25,390 bases of DNA from Bacteroidetes bacterium UBA4009 (GTDB taxonomy: Bacteria; Bacteroidota; Bacteroidia; NS11-12g; UBA9320). Each line of letters opens with the position of its first letter. Position 1 is the first letter of the stretch. The notes beneath the pieces are model-generated. The model did no database searches, was not told the origin of the DNA, and worked only from the letters and a program-made list of their open reading frames with translations. The stretch is from assembly GCA_002384205.1 (NCBI GenBank), contig DGBH01000146.1, positions 1-25,390 on the forward strand, written 5' to 3'. Both the position numbers and the translations under genes were made by a program. Below, in pieces: positions 1-7,397 of this stretch.

Positions 1-309
1 ATTCATGCAGCGGCACTTTTTAGTTTAGACGGGGTATTAGAAATCATGCATGAAGATGTTGGCAGACACAATGCATTGGATAAAGTGATAGGCGAATCGT
101 TTAGAAAAAATGGGTTACCCTTAGAGGACAAAATTCTTCTTTTGAGTGGTAGAGCTAGTTTTGAATTGGTACAAAAAGCAACTATGGCTGGTATTTCAAC
201 CATCATATCCGTAGGAGCACCTAGCAGTTTAGCTGTAGATTTGGCACGAGAAAATGGACAGACTCTAATCGGCTTTCTAAAAGAGAATAGCTATAATATC
301 TATAGCTAA
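1..309 (+). CDS. fdhD: FdhD, formate dehydrogenase accessory sulfurtransferase (C-terminal part)
   Basis: This open frame is continuous from the first base and encodes 102 residues, so the 5' half lies outside the window. The protein carries the FdhD C-terminal signature: an IHAAALF stretch followed by EDVGRHNALDKVIG (residues 18-31), then SGRASFELVQKA. In E. coli, FdhD takes sulfur from IscS and delivers it to the molybdenum cofactor of formate dehydrogenase, which is needed for activity. The CxxC loop used for sulfur transfer would be upstream and cannot be seen. The next gene is a formate-dehydrogenase-like molybdoenzyme, the expected client. The ATG at 46 is an internal methionine and not a start. 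A hairpin sits on the stop codon. Confidence 0.95.
   Translation: MHAAALFSLDGVLEIMHEDVGRHNALDKVIGESFRKNGLPLEDKILLLSGRASFELVQKATMAGISTIISVGAPSSLAVDLARENGQTLIGFLKENSYNIYS
288..308 (+). terminator. Hairpin overlapping the fdhD stop codon
   Basis: An 8-base perfect inverted repeat (TAGCTATA, loop ATATC, TATAGCTA) spans the last codons and the stop of fdhD. No T-run follows directly, although a TATATTTTT stretch lies about 10 bases on. It could be a weak terminator or a 3'-end stabilising hairpin separating fdhD from the next gene, which seems to have its own promoter. The stem is AT-rich, so this is a tentative call. Confidence 0.3.
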
Positions 310-371
310 TGAAACGTATATTTTTAAGGATAAACCTTTCTAATTTTACATAACACTTCCCTCATTGCTTT

Positions 372-402
372 TTTAGTGAATCAAATCATTTAACTACTTT
401 TG
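372..402 (+). promoter_or_regulatory. Candidate Bacteroidota promoter for the molybdoenzyme gene
   Basis: TACTTTTG at 395-402 matches the Bacteroidota -7 consensus TAnnTTTG exactly. A weak -33 candidate (TTTA, 372-375) lies 19 bases upstream. The ATG at 412 is 9 bases after the box, so the transcript leader would be only a few bases long. The TTG at 400 lies inside the box, which argues against that codon as the translation start. Confidence 0.5.
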
Positions 403-411
403 AAATTCACA

Positions 412-2700
412 ATGTCTACCCAAAAAATAGAAATAGAAAACTTTGACTACACTGGTCTTATTCTCAAAGAACCTAAAGAAAAAGCAGTAGGTATCCCAGC
501 TATTATTTCTTCGGTAAAGCATATGGCCAAGTACATGGATCCTATTGATGCATTTAAACTGAGCCTAAAAATAAATCAAAAAGGTGGATTTGATTGCCCC
601 GGTTGTGCATGGCCAGACCCAGACGATGATCGATCTGCCATAGGCGAATACTGCGAAAACGGCATAAAAGCAATTGCCGAAGAAGCAACTAAAAAGTCAT
701 TAACTGCAGAATATTTCGCAAATCATTCCGTTGCTGAAATTTCTAAATTATCCGACTTTGAGATAGGCAAGTTGGGAAGGCTAACTGAGCCTATGATATT
801 GAAAAATGGCGCTACACATTACGAACCTATCCAATGGGAAGATGCTTTTTCATTAATTGCTAAAGAACTAAATGCGCTAGCGACCCCAGACGACGCAATA
901 TTCTATACCAGTGGCCGAACCAGTAATGAAGCCGCATACTTATACCAACTTTTTATTAGAGCTTTTGGCACAAACAACCTGCCCGATTGCTCTAACATGT
1001 GCCACGAAAGTAGCGGAGTAGGTTTATCTGAAACGTTAGGCATTGGCAAAGGATCCGTTACCTTAAATGATTTATATGAGGCCGAAGTGATCATGGTAAT
1101 GGGACAAAACCCGGGAACAAATCACCCTCGTATGCTCGGAGCATTAGAAAAATGCAAAGAAAATGGAGGAAAGATAATTACCGTAAATCCAATTCCAGAG
1201 GCGGGTATGGTAAATTTCATAGATCCACAATCCCCTATGAGTATTTTAAAAGGAGGAACATCGCTAACGGATCTATATGTACCTATTAAAGTCAATGGAG
1301 ATGTAGCATTTTTAAAAGCCATAATGCTGTTACTCCTCGCAAAAGAAGATGCAGGAGAAAATATTTTTGATCACGCATTTATTTCAAGCTACACTTCACA
1401 TTACGAAGCACTTATCGCGGATTTAAGAACCTATACTATCCATGAATGTGCAGATGAAAGCGGGGTTAATTTAATCCTTATTAAAGAAGCTGCTAATATG
1501 CTTGCCGCTAACCAAAAAATTATCATTTGCTGGGCTATGGGCTTAACCCAGCATGAAAATGGTGTTAGCAATATTCAAGAAATTGTCAATCTACTTTTAC
1601 TAAGAGGCGCCATTGGTAAACCCGGTGCTGGCACATGTCCTGTGCGAGGTCACAGCAATGTGCAAGGCGATAGAACCATGGGGATATGGGAAGCACCAAA
1701 AGCAGCATTTCTGAACAAATTAGATCAAGTACACGATATCAAATCACCGCGCGAGCACGGCTACCATGTAGTGTCTGCCATCGAAGCTATGCATGCCGAA
1801 AAGGGAAAAGTATTCTTTGCCATGGGGGGCAATTTTTTAAGTGCCGCTCCAGACACAAATTTTACAGCTCAGGCATTACAAAATTGTAGCTTAACTGCGC
1901 ATGTAAGCACTAAGCTAAACCGTTCACACTTAATTACTGGAAAGCAAGCCCTCATTCTCCCTTGCTTAGGTAGAACTGACAAAGATGAGCAAGCAGGCGG
2001 CGAACAATTTGTGAGCTGTGAAAACAGTATGGGCGTAGTCCAAAGCTCGCAAGGAATATTAATGCCACCTAGTAAACAGCTAAAAAGTGAAGTGGCTATT
2101 GTCGCAGAAATGGCAGCATCAACTTTGAAAAACACGAACATACCTTGGTCAGATATGGCGAGTAATTATGATAACATAAGAGACGCCATTGAACAGGTTA
2201 TTCCTGGTTTTGAAGATTACAATGAACGCATTCGCAAATCCGGAGGTTTTTATTTACCCAACGGGGCAAGAGAAAGAAAGTTTAACACTGAAAATGGCAA
2301 AGCAAATTTCACTGTCCATAAACTTCCAAAACACCGATTGGCAGATGGAGAATATTTTATGATGACGATTAGGAGTCATGACCAATACAACACCACTATC
2401 TACGGTCTAGATGATCGATACAGAGGCATCTACAATGAACGTAGGGTAATTATGATGAACCAAATAGACGTTGATGCTAGAGGATGGAAAACACAGCAAG
2501 AAGTAAACTTATTTAGTGAGTTTAACGGTATTAAACGAGAAGCTCGAAAGTTTTTAGTCGTACCCTACCCTATACCCGTAGGCAATGTAGCGACATACTT
2601 TCCAGAAGCAAATCCCCTGGTACCCATTGATTCATTTGCGGCTAAAAGTTATACACCAACTAGTAAATTAGTAAAAATCACCATAGAAGAAGTATCTTAA
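412..2700 (+). CDS. FdhF/YdeP-family molybdopterin oxidoreductase (formate dehydrogenase alpha-like)
   Basis: This 762-residue protein has the size and motifs of the FdhF/YdeP branch of the DMSO-reductase superfamily, which binds bis-MGD molybdenum cofactor. An N-terminal segment has DCPGCAWP and YCENG with three cysteines (C62, C65, C81), instead of the usual four-cysteine pattern of FdhF, so an intact 4Fe-4S site is uncertain. CSNMCHESSG (C197-H198) aligns with the Sec/Cys-His pair of E. coli FdhF, making this a cysteine-type enzyme. PVRGHSNVQGDRTMG, TKLNRSHL and RSHDQYNTTIYGLDDRYRG are family blocks. The ATG at 412 is preferred to an in-frame TTG at 400, which overlaps a promoter box. No signal peptide is seen, so it is probably cytoplasmic. 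Formate is a guess at the substrate, since E. coli YdeP is known mainly from acid resistance. No diaphorase or ferredoxin partner gene is in the window. Confidence 0.88.
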   Translation: MSTQKIEIENFDYTGLILKEPKEKAVGIPAIISSVKHMAKYMDPIDAFKLSLKINQKGGFDCPGCAWPDPDDDRSAIGEYCENGIKAIAEEATKKSLTAEYFANHSVAEISKLSDFEIGKLGRLTEPMILKNGATHYEPIQWEDAFSLIAKELNALATPDDAIFYTSGRTSNEAAYLYQLFIRAFGTNNLPDCSNMCHESSGVGLSETLGIGKGSVTLNDLYEAEVIMVMGQNPGTNHPRMLGALEKCKENGGKIITVNPIPEAGMVNFIDPQSPMSILKGGTSLTDLYVPIKVNGDVAFLKAIMLLLLAKEDAGENIFDHAFISSYTSHYEALIADLRTYTIHECADESGVNLILIKEAANMLAANQKIIICWAMGLTQHENGVSNIQEIVNLLLLRGAIGKPGAGTCPVRGHSNVQGDRTMGIWEAPKAAFLNKLDQVHDIKSPREHGYHVVSAIEAMHAEKGKVFFAMGGNFLSAAPDTNFTAQALQNCSLTAHVSTKLNRSHLITGKQALILPCLGRTDKDEQAGGEQFVSCENSMGVVQSSQGILMPPSKQLKSEVAIVAEMAASTLKNTNIPWSDMASNYDNIRDAIEQVIPGFEDYNERIRKSGGFYLPNGARERKFNTENGKANFTVHKLPKHRLADGEYFMMTIRSHDQYNTTIYGLDDRYRGIYNERRVIMMNQIDVDARGWKTQQEVNLFSEFNGIKREARKFLVVPYPIPVGNVATYFPEANPLVPIDSFAAKSYTPTSKLVKITIEEVS

Positions 2701-2708
2701 CGCCCAAT

Positions 2709-2897
2709 ATGAGCAAGAAACGTAAAAAAAATCTAGCTGTCAACAGACAGCGTAACAGCTATATCATAGGTATATCTTTGGGGATTCTGTTTGGATTAAT
2801 ATTTGGTTATTCTACAAATAGCTTGATTATAAGCATACTAGTCTGCGGATTCCTTGGTTTTGGATTAGGACACGCTATTTATAAAACTATAGGTTAA
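2709..2897 (+). CDS. Small glycine-rich membrane protein (62 aa), unknown function
   Basis: The start lies 8 bases after the molybdoenzyme stop, and the stop is 3 bases before the mobA-like start, so it is almost certainly co-transcribed with both. The first 16 residues are very basic (SKKRKKNLAVNRQR). Two hydrophobic helices follow, at about residues 18-34 and 39-58, with glycines spaced as in helix-packing glycine zippers (GISLGILFGLIFG; GFLGFGLG). By the positive-inside rule the N-terminus should be cytoplasmic and the protein a hairpin in the inner membrane. I do not recognise a named family. The position suggests a role tied to the molybdoenzyme, such as membrane tethering, but that is inference from context only. 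Confidence 0.7.
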   Translation: MSKKRKKNLAVNRQRNSYIIGISLGILFGLIFGYSTNSLIISILVCGFLGFGLGHAIYKTIG

Positions 2898-2900
2898 ACA

Positions 2901-3491
2901 TTGACAGATTTAATAGGCATTATATTAATGGGTGGTAAAAGCTCAAGAATGGGCACCGATAAGTCACAACTCATTGCTAACACATCCTATCCTACCAAAA
3001 ACCAGGAAAATTTGGCCCAGTTAGCTCATGCCAAACTTAAATGCTACGTGAATGAAGTTTTTTACTCCATAAATCAAGAGCAAAAAAATCTTAATCTAGA
3101 TCATACTATTATTGACGAATACTCCGAAGAAGGGCCTTTATCGGGGATAATCTCAGCATTGAGATTCACCCAAAATAGTATTATAGTATTAGGTGTAGAT
3201 TTACCACTAGTCAACAAGCAAAGAATTAAAAACATTATTGCACAGCGAAATTGGGATCTGCTAACAACTACGTACTACAATACAGAAACCAAAATTTGGG
3301 AACCTATGCTCAGTATCTGGGAGATTGAAACACTTCCTTGTCTCGAAGAATACTTTACCAACGGTGGCCGATCTATTCAACAATTCTTAAATCAATACGG
3401 AAATCAACGCGTGCCGATTTTAAATAAGAATGAATTCACCAATATAAATACAATAGATGAGTACAAGCATTATCTTAGTAATCCAAAATAG
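2901..3491 (+). CDS. mobA: MobA-like molybdenum cofactor guanylyltransferase
   Basis: The 196-residue protein opens with the nucleotidyltransferase signature GIILMGGKSSRMGTDKSQL, as in MobA, and has VLGVDLPLV at about residues 97-105, where MobA coordinates magnesium and the nucleotide. MobA transfers GMP from GTP to Mo-molybdopterin to make the MGD form used by the upstream oxidoreductase. The start must be TTG at 2901: an in-frame stop lies two codons upstream, and the next ATG would cut into the MGGKSSRMG loop. It ends a compact operon and converges on the NTPase gene with a 6-base gap. Related NTP transferases such as MocA share the fold, but the Mo-enzyme context favours MobA. Confidence 0.85.
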   Translation: MTDLIGIILMGGKSSRMGTDKSQLIANTSYPTKNQENLAQLAHAKLKCYVNEVFYSINQEQKNLNLDHTIIDEYSEEGPLSGIISALRFTQNSIIVLGVDLPLVNKQRIKNIIAQRNWDLLTTTYYNTETKIWEPMLSIWEIETLPCLEEYFTNGGRSIQQFLNQYGNQRVPILNKNEFTNINTIDEYKHYLSNPK

Positions 3492-3497
3492 ACCTTG

Positions 3498-3974
3498 CTA
3501 AGGTAGCGTCTCCCTCGCTACTATCTGAAAACTTCTAATGCCATAGTGAGCAATAATATCTTTTACTAAGTTCGTTCTTACGACTAGGAGTAAATTTTGA
3601 TTATCATTAGACTGATAGTTTCCAATTATATAATTTGCTGCTTGATGTAGGCCTTTACCTTCTAACTCAAGTTTACCCAACTCATCCAACACTAAAAAAT
3701 CAAAATTACCTTCCTCAAAAGAACTGATAAGTATATAATTAGCCAGTTTAAATGTATCCTCCAAAAAATGGAACTTACCTACGGAAATAGTTTTCTCTTC
3801 TTGCTTTAACCGTTGAAATGAGTGCTTTTCTTGGGTTTCAATATTATATAGATACCTCAGATTATCGTGCCCCTCAGGACAAAGAATTCCTTTTACGGTA
3901 TCCCAGGTATCCACCCATTCTTGTAGCGCAGTAGTCTTGCCACTGCGCACATCACCAGCTAAGATGTAAATCAT
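3498..3974 (-). CDS. THEP1-like P-loop nucleoside-triphosphatase
   Basis: The 158-residue protein has a Walker A loop GDVRSGKTT (residues 7-15) and a Walker B-like strand FLVLDELGKLEL (D97, E98, E103). This arrangement is typical of the THEP1/NTPase_1 family of small P-loop NTPases. The segment VKGILCPEGHDNLRYLYNI resembles the family's strand region after the P-loop. Its ATG overlaps the stop of the upstream membrane-protein gene by four bases (ATGA), so the two are translationally coupled. THEP1 proteins hydrolyse NTPs in vitro, and their cellular role is unclear. Here the likeliest idea is an energising or regulatory partner of the membrane protein. No ABC signature motif is seen, so it is not a standard ABC ATPase. 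Confidence 0.75.
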   Translation of the reverse strand: MIYILAGDVRSGKTTALQEWVDTWDTVKGILCPEGHDNLRYLYNIETQEKHSFQRLKQEEKTISVGKFHFLEDTFKLANYILISSFEEGNFDFLVLDELGKLELEGKGLHQAANYIIGNYQSNDNQNLLLVVRTNLVKDIIAHYGIRSFQIVARETLP

Positions 3975-4981
3975 TCTTCTAGTTTAAGATGTATACTGTA
4001 TAATATAGTATCACCCAAAAAGTCTCTAAATTTTATCGGCCCCTTGGTATGTTTATTCTCTTGCCAAGATAAGGCTGTGACCTTTCGTAAATAGGGCAAC
4101 AAAGTCATGGTCTCATCTACTTCCTTTTGTACTTTGGATTTCTTACGTTCCAAGTATTTTGCAAAATACTTTTTAAAATAACGAGCTAATACATAATACC
4201 AAAACAGCAAGATACCCGCACTTCGAAGCGTGATATAGAGCCAATTTCCCCAGACAGATTTGCCGTCTTTCACAAAAAAATAATACGTAGCTATAAGTGC
4301 AAAGAAGGTCCCAAACAGTATCCATTGCTTCCATAGCCCTCTTCGTTTTCTTAATTCTCCCAGATTCTCTTCGAACTCAATAGCTTGAATTTGATACTTA
4401 ACATTGCCTTGGTTATAATCCATATACTGAATAATATCATAAATCATATAGCCAACAACTAGGCCTAAAATAGCATACAACCAGAGATAAACAGATAACA
4501 ATACATGCGAAGAAAAAAACTCGCCAAACATGCCCATATTCTGAATAACATATCCGCTAAACCCATCAATAGCACTCCATAAAGAACTGCCATATACAAT
4601 CCAAACTACTAATATTTTTTGAATGGCTGACTCTACAAGTGTGGTAACACCTAACAGCATTGTGCTCCACATATTGATACGTAGTTTACTAAAAATTAAA
4701 GCAGACATAAATGCTTGAAACGAAACAGCCAAATAACTCGTTGGTGGAGAATGCGGGCTAACTGCTAGTTTTATAATTAGAACCACAAGAAGAGATCTAA
4801 AAATAGTTTCCCATTTATTATCAGAAAAATAAGCAATTAAACTAATCAGTACAATCGCAAATCCGCCCACTAATAAACCGGTAACCGGGAATTGAATTGC
4901 GTGTAAAACTCCTCCTAATCCAGCTTCGGACAATGCCCAAAGAGCGGTGAGGCGTGATATTATTTTAGAATTACGTTGCAC
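3971..4981 (-). CDS. Polytopic inner-membrane protein coupled to THEP1-like NTPase, unknown function
   Basis: The 336-residue protein has about seven or eight hydrophobic segments, near residues 11-30, 33-50, 57-74, 83-100, 104-131, 159-186, 217-237 and 247-268, with a basic cytoplasmic-type loop around 200-216. Notable motifs are LWALSEAGLGGVLHA near the N-terminus and SPHSPPTSYLAVSFQ around residues 75-90, in a membrane-flanked loop. The N-terminal part resembles in general form the small multi-helix substrate-binding components of ECF transporters, but I cannot assign a family. The start is GTG at 4981. A TACATTTG box ends only five bases upstream, implying a leaderless message. The gene overlaps the NTPase gene by four bases. 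The neighbouring molybdenum cluster hints at a cofactor or metal-related role, which is unproven. Confidence 0.7.
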   Translation of the reverse strand: MQRNSKIISRLTALWALSEAGLGGVLHAIQFPVTGLLVGGFAIVLISLIAYFSDNKWETIFRSLLVVLIIKLAVSPHSPPTSYLAVSFQAFMSALIFSKLRINMWSTMLLGVTTLVESAIQKILVVWIVYGSSLWSAIDGFSGYVIQNMGMFGEFFSSHVLLSVYLWLYAILGLVVGYMIYDIIQYMDYNQGNVKYQIQAIEFEENLGELRKRRGLWKQWILFGTFFALIATYYFFVKDGKSVWGNWLYITLRSAGILLFWYYVLARYFKKYFAKYLERKKSKVQKEVDETMTLLPYLRKVTALSWQENKHTKGPIKFRDFLGDTILYSIHLKLEE

Positions 4982-4986
4982 TTTGT

Positions 4987-4994
4987 CAAATGTA
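4987..4994 (-). promoter_or_regulatory. -7 promoter box abutting the GTG start of the membrane-protein gene
   Basis: On the minus strand this reads TACATTTG, an exact TAnnTTTG match. Only five bases separate it from the GTG start, so transcription should begin at or beside the start codon. No good TTTG is seen at the -33 position. Confidence 0.45.
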
Positions 4995-5045
4995 GTTTAT
5001 TGTCCAATCTATTTATTATTTATGAAAAAGATGTGAATAGGTTCC

Positions 5046-5085
5046 AAAAAAAATGCCAAGATCTAGTGAACTAAATCTTGGCATT
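5046..5085 (-). terminator. Rho-independent terminator of the isc operon
   Basis: An 11-base perfect stem (AATGCCAAGAT / ATCTTGGCATT) with an inner TAG-TGAA-CTA helix is followed, on the minus strand, by an unbroken run of eight Ts. It lies just downstream of the iscA stop and closes the iscS-iscU-iscA transcript. It also separates that unit from the membrane-protein gene. Confidence 0.9.
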
Positions 5086-5107
5086 CCCATCGAATCACCT
5101 ATTCCTT

Positions 5108-5434
5108 TTATACGGAGAAACTTTCGCCACAACCGCAGGTTCTATTTGCATTCGGATTATTAAACTGGAATCCTTTCCCATTTAGCCCGTCTGTAAAATC
5201 AAGCTCTGTTCCACATAGGTAAAGAAAGCTTTTCATATCACAAACCACTTTGTATCCATTGCTCTCGAAAATCTGATCATTCTCTTGGGATTCATTGTCA
5301 AAGTCCATTTTATAACTTAGACCAGAACAACCGCCGCCTACTACAGAAACACGAATAAAATATCCTTCATTCAAACTTTCGGTCTGCATTAATGTATTTA
5401 CTTGATTTGCTGCTCTTTCTGATACTGTTATCAT
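5108..5434 (-). CDS. iscA: IscA/HesB-type iron-sulfur cluster assembly protein
   Basis: This 108-residue A-type carrier has the three conserved cysteines of the family: C36 in GGGCSGLSY, and C100 and C102 in the C-terminal CGCGESF. These bind the iron or the transferred cluster. A-type carriers pass clusters from the IscU scaffold to client enzymes in the cytoplasm. The length is normal for IscA/ErpA/SufA. It is the last gene of the isc unit, 79 bases after iscU, in a gap with two hairpins. Sequence alone does not separate IscA from ErpA; the operon position favours IscA. Confidence 0.93.
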   Translation of the reverse strand: MITVSERAANQVNTLMQTESLNEGYFIRVSVVGGGCSGLSYKMDFDNESQENDQIFESNGYKVVCDMKSFLYLCGTELDFTDGLNGKGFQFNNPNANRTCGCGESFSV

Positions 5435-5465
5435 CTTTTTGGGTTACTTATTATTGGTTTATCTA

Positions 5466-5486
5466 CTAATGGATTTACTCCATTAG
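5466..5486 (-). repeat. Intercistronic hairpin 1 between iscU and iscA
   Basis: An 8-base perfect inverted repeat (CTAATGGA, loop TTTAC, TCCATTAG) lies in the 79-base iscU-iscA gap. It has no T-run and so is not an obvious terminator. It may protect or process the mRNA. Confidence 0.5.
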
Positions 5487-5501
5487 CTGCTCGTTTCTTA
5501 A

Positions 5502-5520
5502 CTATTAGCTGAACTAATAG
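5502..5520 (-). repeat. Intercistronic hairpin 2 at the iscU stop codon
   Basis: A 7-base perfect inverted repeat (CTATTAG, loop CTGAA, CTAATAG) overlaps the iscU stop codon, 15 bases from the neighbouring hairpin. Together they form a tandem hairpin pair in the transcript. Confidence 0.45.
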
Positions 5521-5930
5521 TGCTTTTTATTATCCTCTATTGGTGCCAATCCTTGTTTTACACGGTAATCATTTATTGCCATTTTAATAGCGTCTTCTGC
5601 TAATACGGAGCAATGAATTTTAACCGGAGGCAAAGCTAATTCTTCTACGATATCCATGTTATCAATTTCCATTGCGGATTCTATTGTTTTTCCTTTCAAC
5701 CATTCTGTGGCAAGAGATGAAGATGCAATAGCAGATCCGCAGCCAAAGGTTTTAAACTTAGCGTCTTTAATTATCCCTGTTACGTCATCTACTTCTATTT
5801 GTAAACGCATAACGTCACCGCATTCTGGCGCTCCCACCAAGCCAGTTCCTACCATCTTACTTTCTTTATTTAATGTACCAATGTTTCTTGGGTTTTGGTA
5901 GTGATCGATTACTTTTTCTGAATATGCCAT
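5514..5930 (-). CDS. iscU: IscU iron-sulfur cluster scaffold
   Basis: The 138-residue protein has the three cluster-ligand cysteines of IscU: C37 in GAPECGDVM (with D39), C64 in FKTFGCGSAIASS, and C107 in KIHCSVLAEDAI. IscU receives sulfur from IscS and assembles a 2Fe-2S cluster in the cytoplasm. An LPPVK sequence (residues 100-104) matches exactly the motif recognised by the HscA chaperone in E. coli, though no hscA or hscB gene is within the window. The length is slightly above that of E. coli IscU (128). It lies 116 bases after iscS and is clearly distinct from the longer NifU type. Confidence 0.96.
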   Translation of the reverse strand: MAYSEKVIDHYQNPRNIGTLNKESKMVGTGLVGAPECGDVMRLQIEVDDVTGIIKDAKFKTFGCGSAIASSSLATEWLKGKTIESAMEIDNMDIVEELALPPVKIHCSVLAEDAIKMAINDYRVKQGLAPIEDNKKHY

Positions 5931-5958
5931 ATTTTTATTATTTATGATTTTGAACTCA

Positions 5959-5985
5959 AGACGTATTACTTTTTATTTTACGTCT
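5959..5985 (-). repeat. Hairpin in the iscS-iscU gap
   Basis: A 7-base inverted repeat (AGACGTA, 13-base loop, TACGTCT) lies within the otherwise AT-rich 116-base gap between iscS and iscU. It may act at the RNA level or bind a regulator. No clear promoter box accompanies it. Confidence 0.3.
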
Positions 5986-6046
5986 AAATTCAATAACTGT
6001 TCTATTTATTTTCTACTTTTTTATCTAAGGTCCCTATTAAATCAAT

Positions 6047-7258
6047 TTAGTGTTCTGCCCATTCAATTGACTTTAGGTCAATGCCTTCTTTAAACATTTC
6101 CCAAAGTGGGCTCATGTCTCTTAATTTATTAACCGCTGTTTTTACGTGACCAATTGCAAAATCTATTTCTTCATCTGTCGTAAATCTACCTAATCCAAAA
6201 CGAAGTGATGAATGTGCTAACTCATCATCTAAACCTAAACTTTTAAGCACATAACTAGGCTCTAAAGATGCACTTGTACAAGCACTACCGCTACTCACGG
6301 CAATATCTTTTGTCCCCATCATCAGCCCTTCTCCTTCTACAAACTTAAATGAAATATTTGCTACATGAGGAAGTCTATGCAGCGTGTTGCCGTTCACATA
6401 AGCCTCTTCCATAGTAAGTAGTTCTTTTTCTAGTCTATCACGCATTACACCTAGGCGTAAGGCCTCTCCAGCCATCTCGTTTTGCGCTATTTCACAAGCT
6501 TTACCAAATCCAACTATACCTGGAACATTTAAGGTTCCACTTCGCATCCCTCTTTCATGACCTCCGCCATCCATTTGGCTAGTTACTTTTACACGTGGAT
6601 TTTTACGTCTCACATATAAAGCACCTACCCCTTTTGGTCCATACATTTTATGTGCGGTAAAACTCATCAAGTCTATTCCGTCTGCTATTACATCCACAGG
6701 TATTTTACCTACTGCTTGTGTAGCATCTGTGTGAAATAAGATTCCATTTTTCTTTGCAATATCTGATATTGCCTTAATATCTTGAACCACGCCAATTTCA
6801 TTGTTACCATACATTACCGTAATAAGTATTGTTTTATCCGTAATCGCAGCCTCCAAATCAGACAAGTTTATCAAGCCATCTTCATTTGGCGAAAGATACG
6901 TTACCTCACCACCCATTTTCTCTACTTTCTTGCATGCATCTAACGTTGCTTTATGCTCAGTAGACACTGTAATCATGTGATTACCTTGAGAGCCGTACAT
7001 TTCATATACACCTTTAATAGCCAAGTTATTAGCCTCTGTAGCACCTGAAGTAAAAATTATTTCTTTGCTTGTACAGCCAATCAAGCGACCTACTTGCTCA
7101 CGAGCATAATCCACCGCCTCTTCTGCATTCCATCCAAAACTATGGTTTCTGCTTGCTGCGTTACCAAATTTTTCGTTAAAATAGGGAAGCATAGCATCTA
7201 AAACTCTTGGATCCATTGGAGTTGTAGCGTTATTATCTAAGTATATTGGGAAATTCAT
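6047..7258 (-). CDS. iscS: IscS cysteine desulfurase
   Basis: This 403-residue class V PLP enzyme removes sulfur from cysteine, leaving alanine, and supplies persulfide to IscU. Visible features are STEHKA (H102), [15 protein letters not shown] (D178, Q181), the PLP lysine K204 in [12 protein letters not shown], and the mobile catalytic-cysteine loop [17 protein letters not shown] (C327). The loop and the total length match the IscS/NifS group rather than SufS. The gene is first in iscS-iscU-iscA, and no iscR-like regulator is adjacent. In E. coli, IscS also provides sulfur to FdhD, which is encoded about 6 kb away. A TATATTTG promoter box lies 37 bases upstream of the start. Confidence 0.97.
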   Translation of the reverse strand: MNFPIYLDNNATTPMDPRVLDAMLPYFNEKFGNAASRNHSFGWNAEEAVDYAREQVGRLIGCTSKEIIFTSGATEANNLAIKGVYEMYGSQGNHMITVSTEHKATLDACKKVEKMGGEVTYLSPNEDGLINLSDLEAAITDKTILITVMYGNNEIGVVQDIKAISDIAKKNGILFHTDATQAVGKIPVDVIADGIDLMSFTAHKMYGPKGVGALYVRRKNPRVKVTSQMDGGGHERGMRSGTLNVPGIVGFGKACEIAQNEMAGEALRLGVMRDRLEKELLTMEEAYVNGNTLHRLPHVANISFKFVEGEGLMMGTKDIAVSSGSACTSASLEPSYVLKSLGLDDELAHSSLRFGLGRFTTDEEIDFAIGHVKTAVNKLRDMSPLWEMFKEGIDLKSIEWAEH

Positions 7259-7295
7259 TCGTTGCTCTTATCTTTATTTAGATTAAATCTATGTG

Positions 7296-7303
7296 CAAAT
7301 ATA
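7296..7303 (-). promoter_or_regulatory. -7 promoter box upstream of iscS
   Basis: The minus strand reads TATATTTG, an exact TAnnTTTG match, giving a leader of roughly 30 bases before the iscS ATG. A matching TTTG at the usual -33 spacing is not evident, so the promoter may need an activator or differ there. Confidence 0.5.
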
Positions 7304-7344
7304 ACGTCTTAAATGGAATATAGTTTGGTTAGGTGATTGGTTTT

Positions 7345-7375
7345 TTTGATACCAACATACTGGGAAGTATATTTG
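7345..7375 (+). promoter_or_regulatory. Consensus Bacteroidota promoter for the secreted-protein gene
   Basis: TTTG at 7345-7348, a 19-base spacer and TATATTTG at 7368-7375 match the Bacteroidota housekeeping promoter exactly in both boxes and in spacing. Transcription would start near 7380, about 18 bases before the TTG start at 7398. It is divergent from the iscS promoter. Confidence 0.75.
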
Positions 7376-7397
7376 ACCTAATCCAGATAACATTATA

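Noticed and set aside
400..411. TTG start adding four residues to the molybdoenzyme
   Set aside because: It lies inside a TAnnTTTG box; the ATG at 412 is a better start.
3492..3521. Hairpins ACCTT-GCT-AAGGT and GTAGCG/CGCTAC between mobA and the NTPase gene, as a bidirectional terminator
   Set aside because: Stems are short, lie partly in coding sequence and have no T-run.
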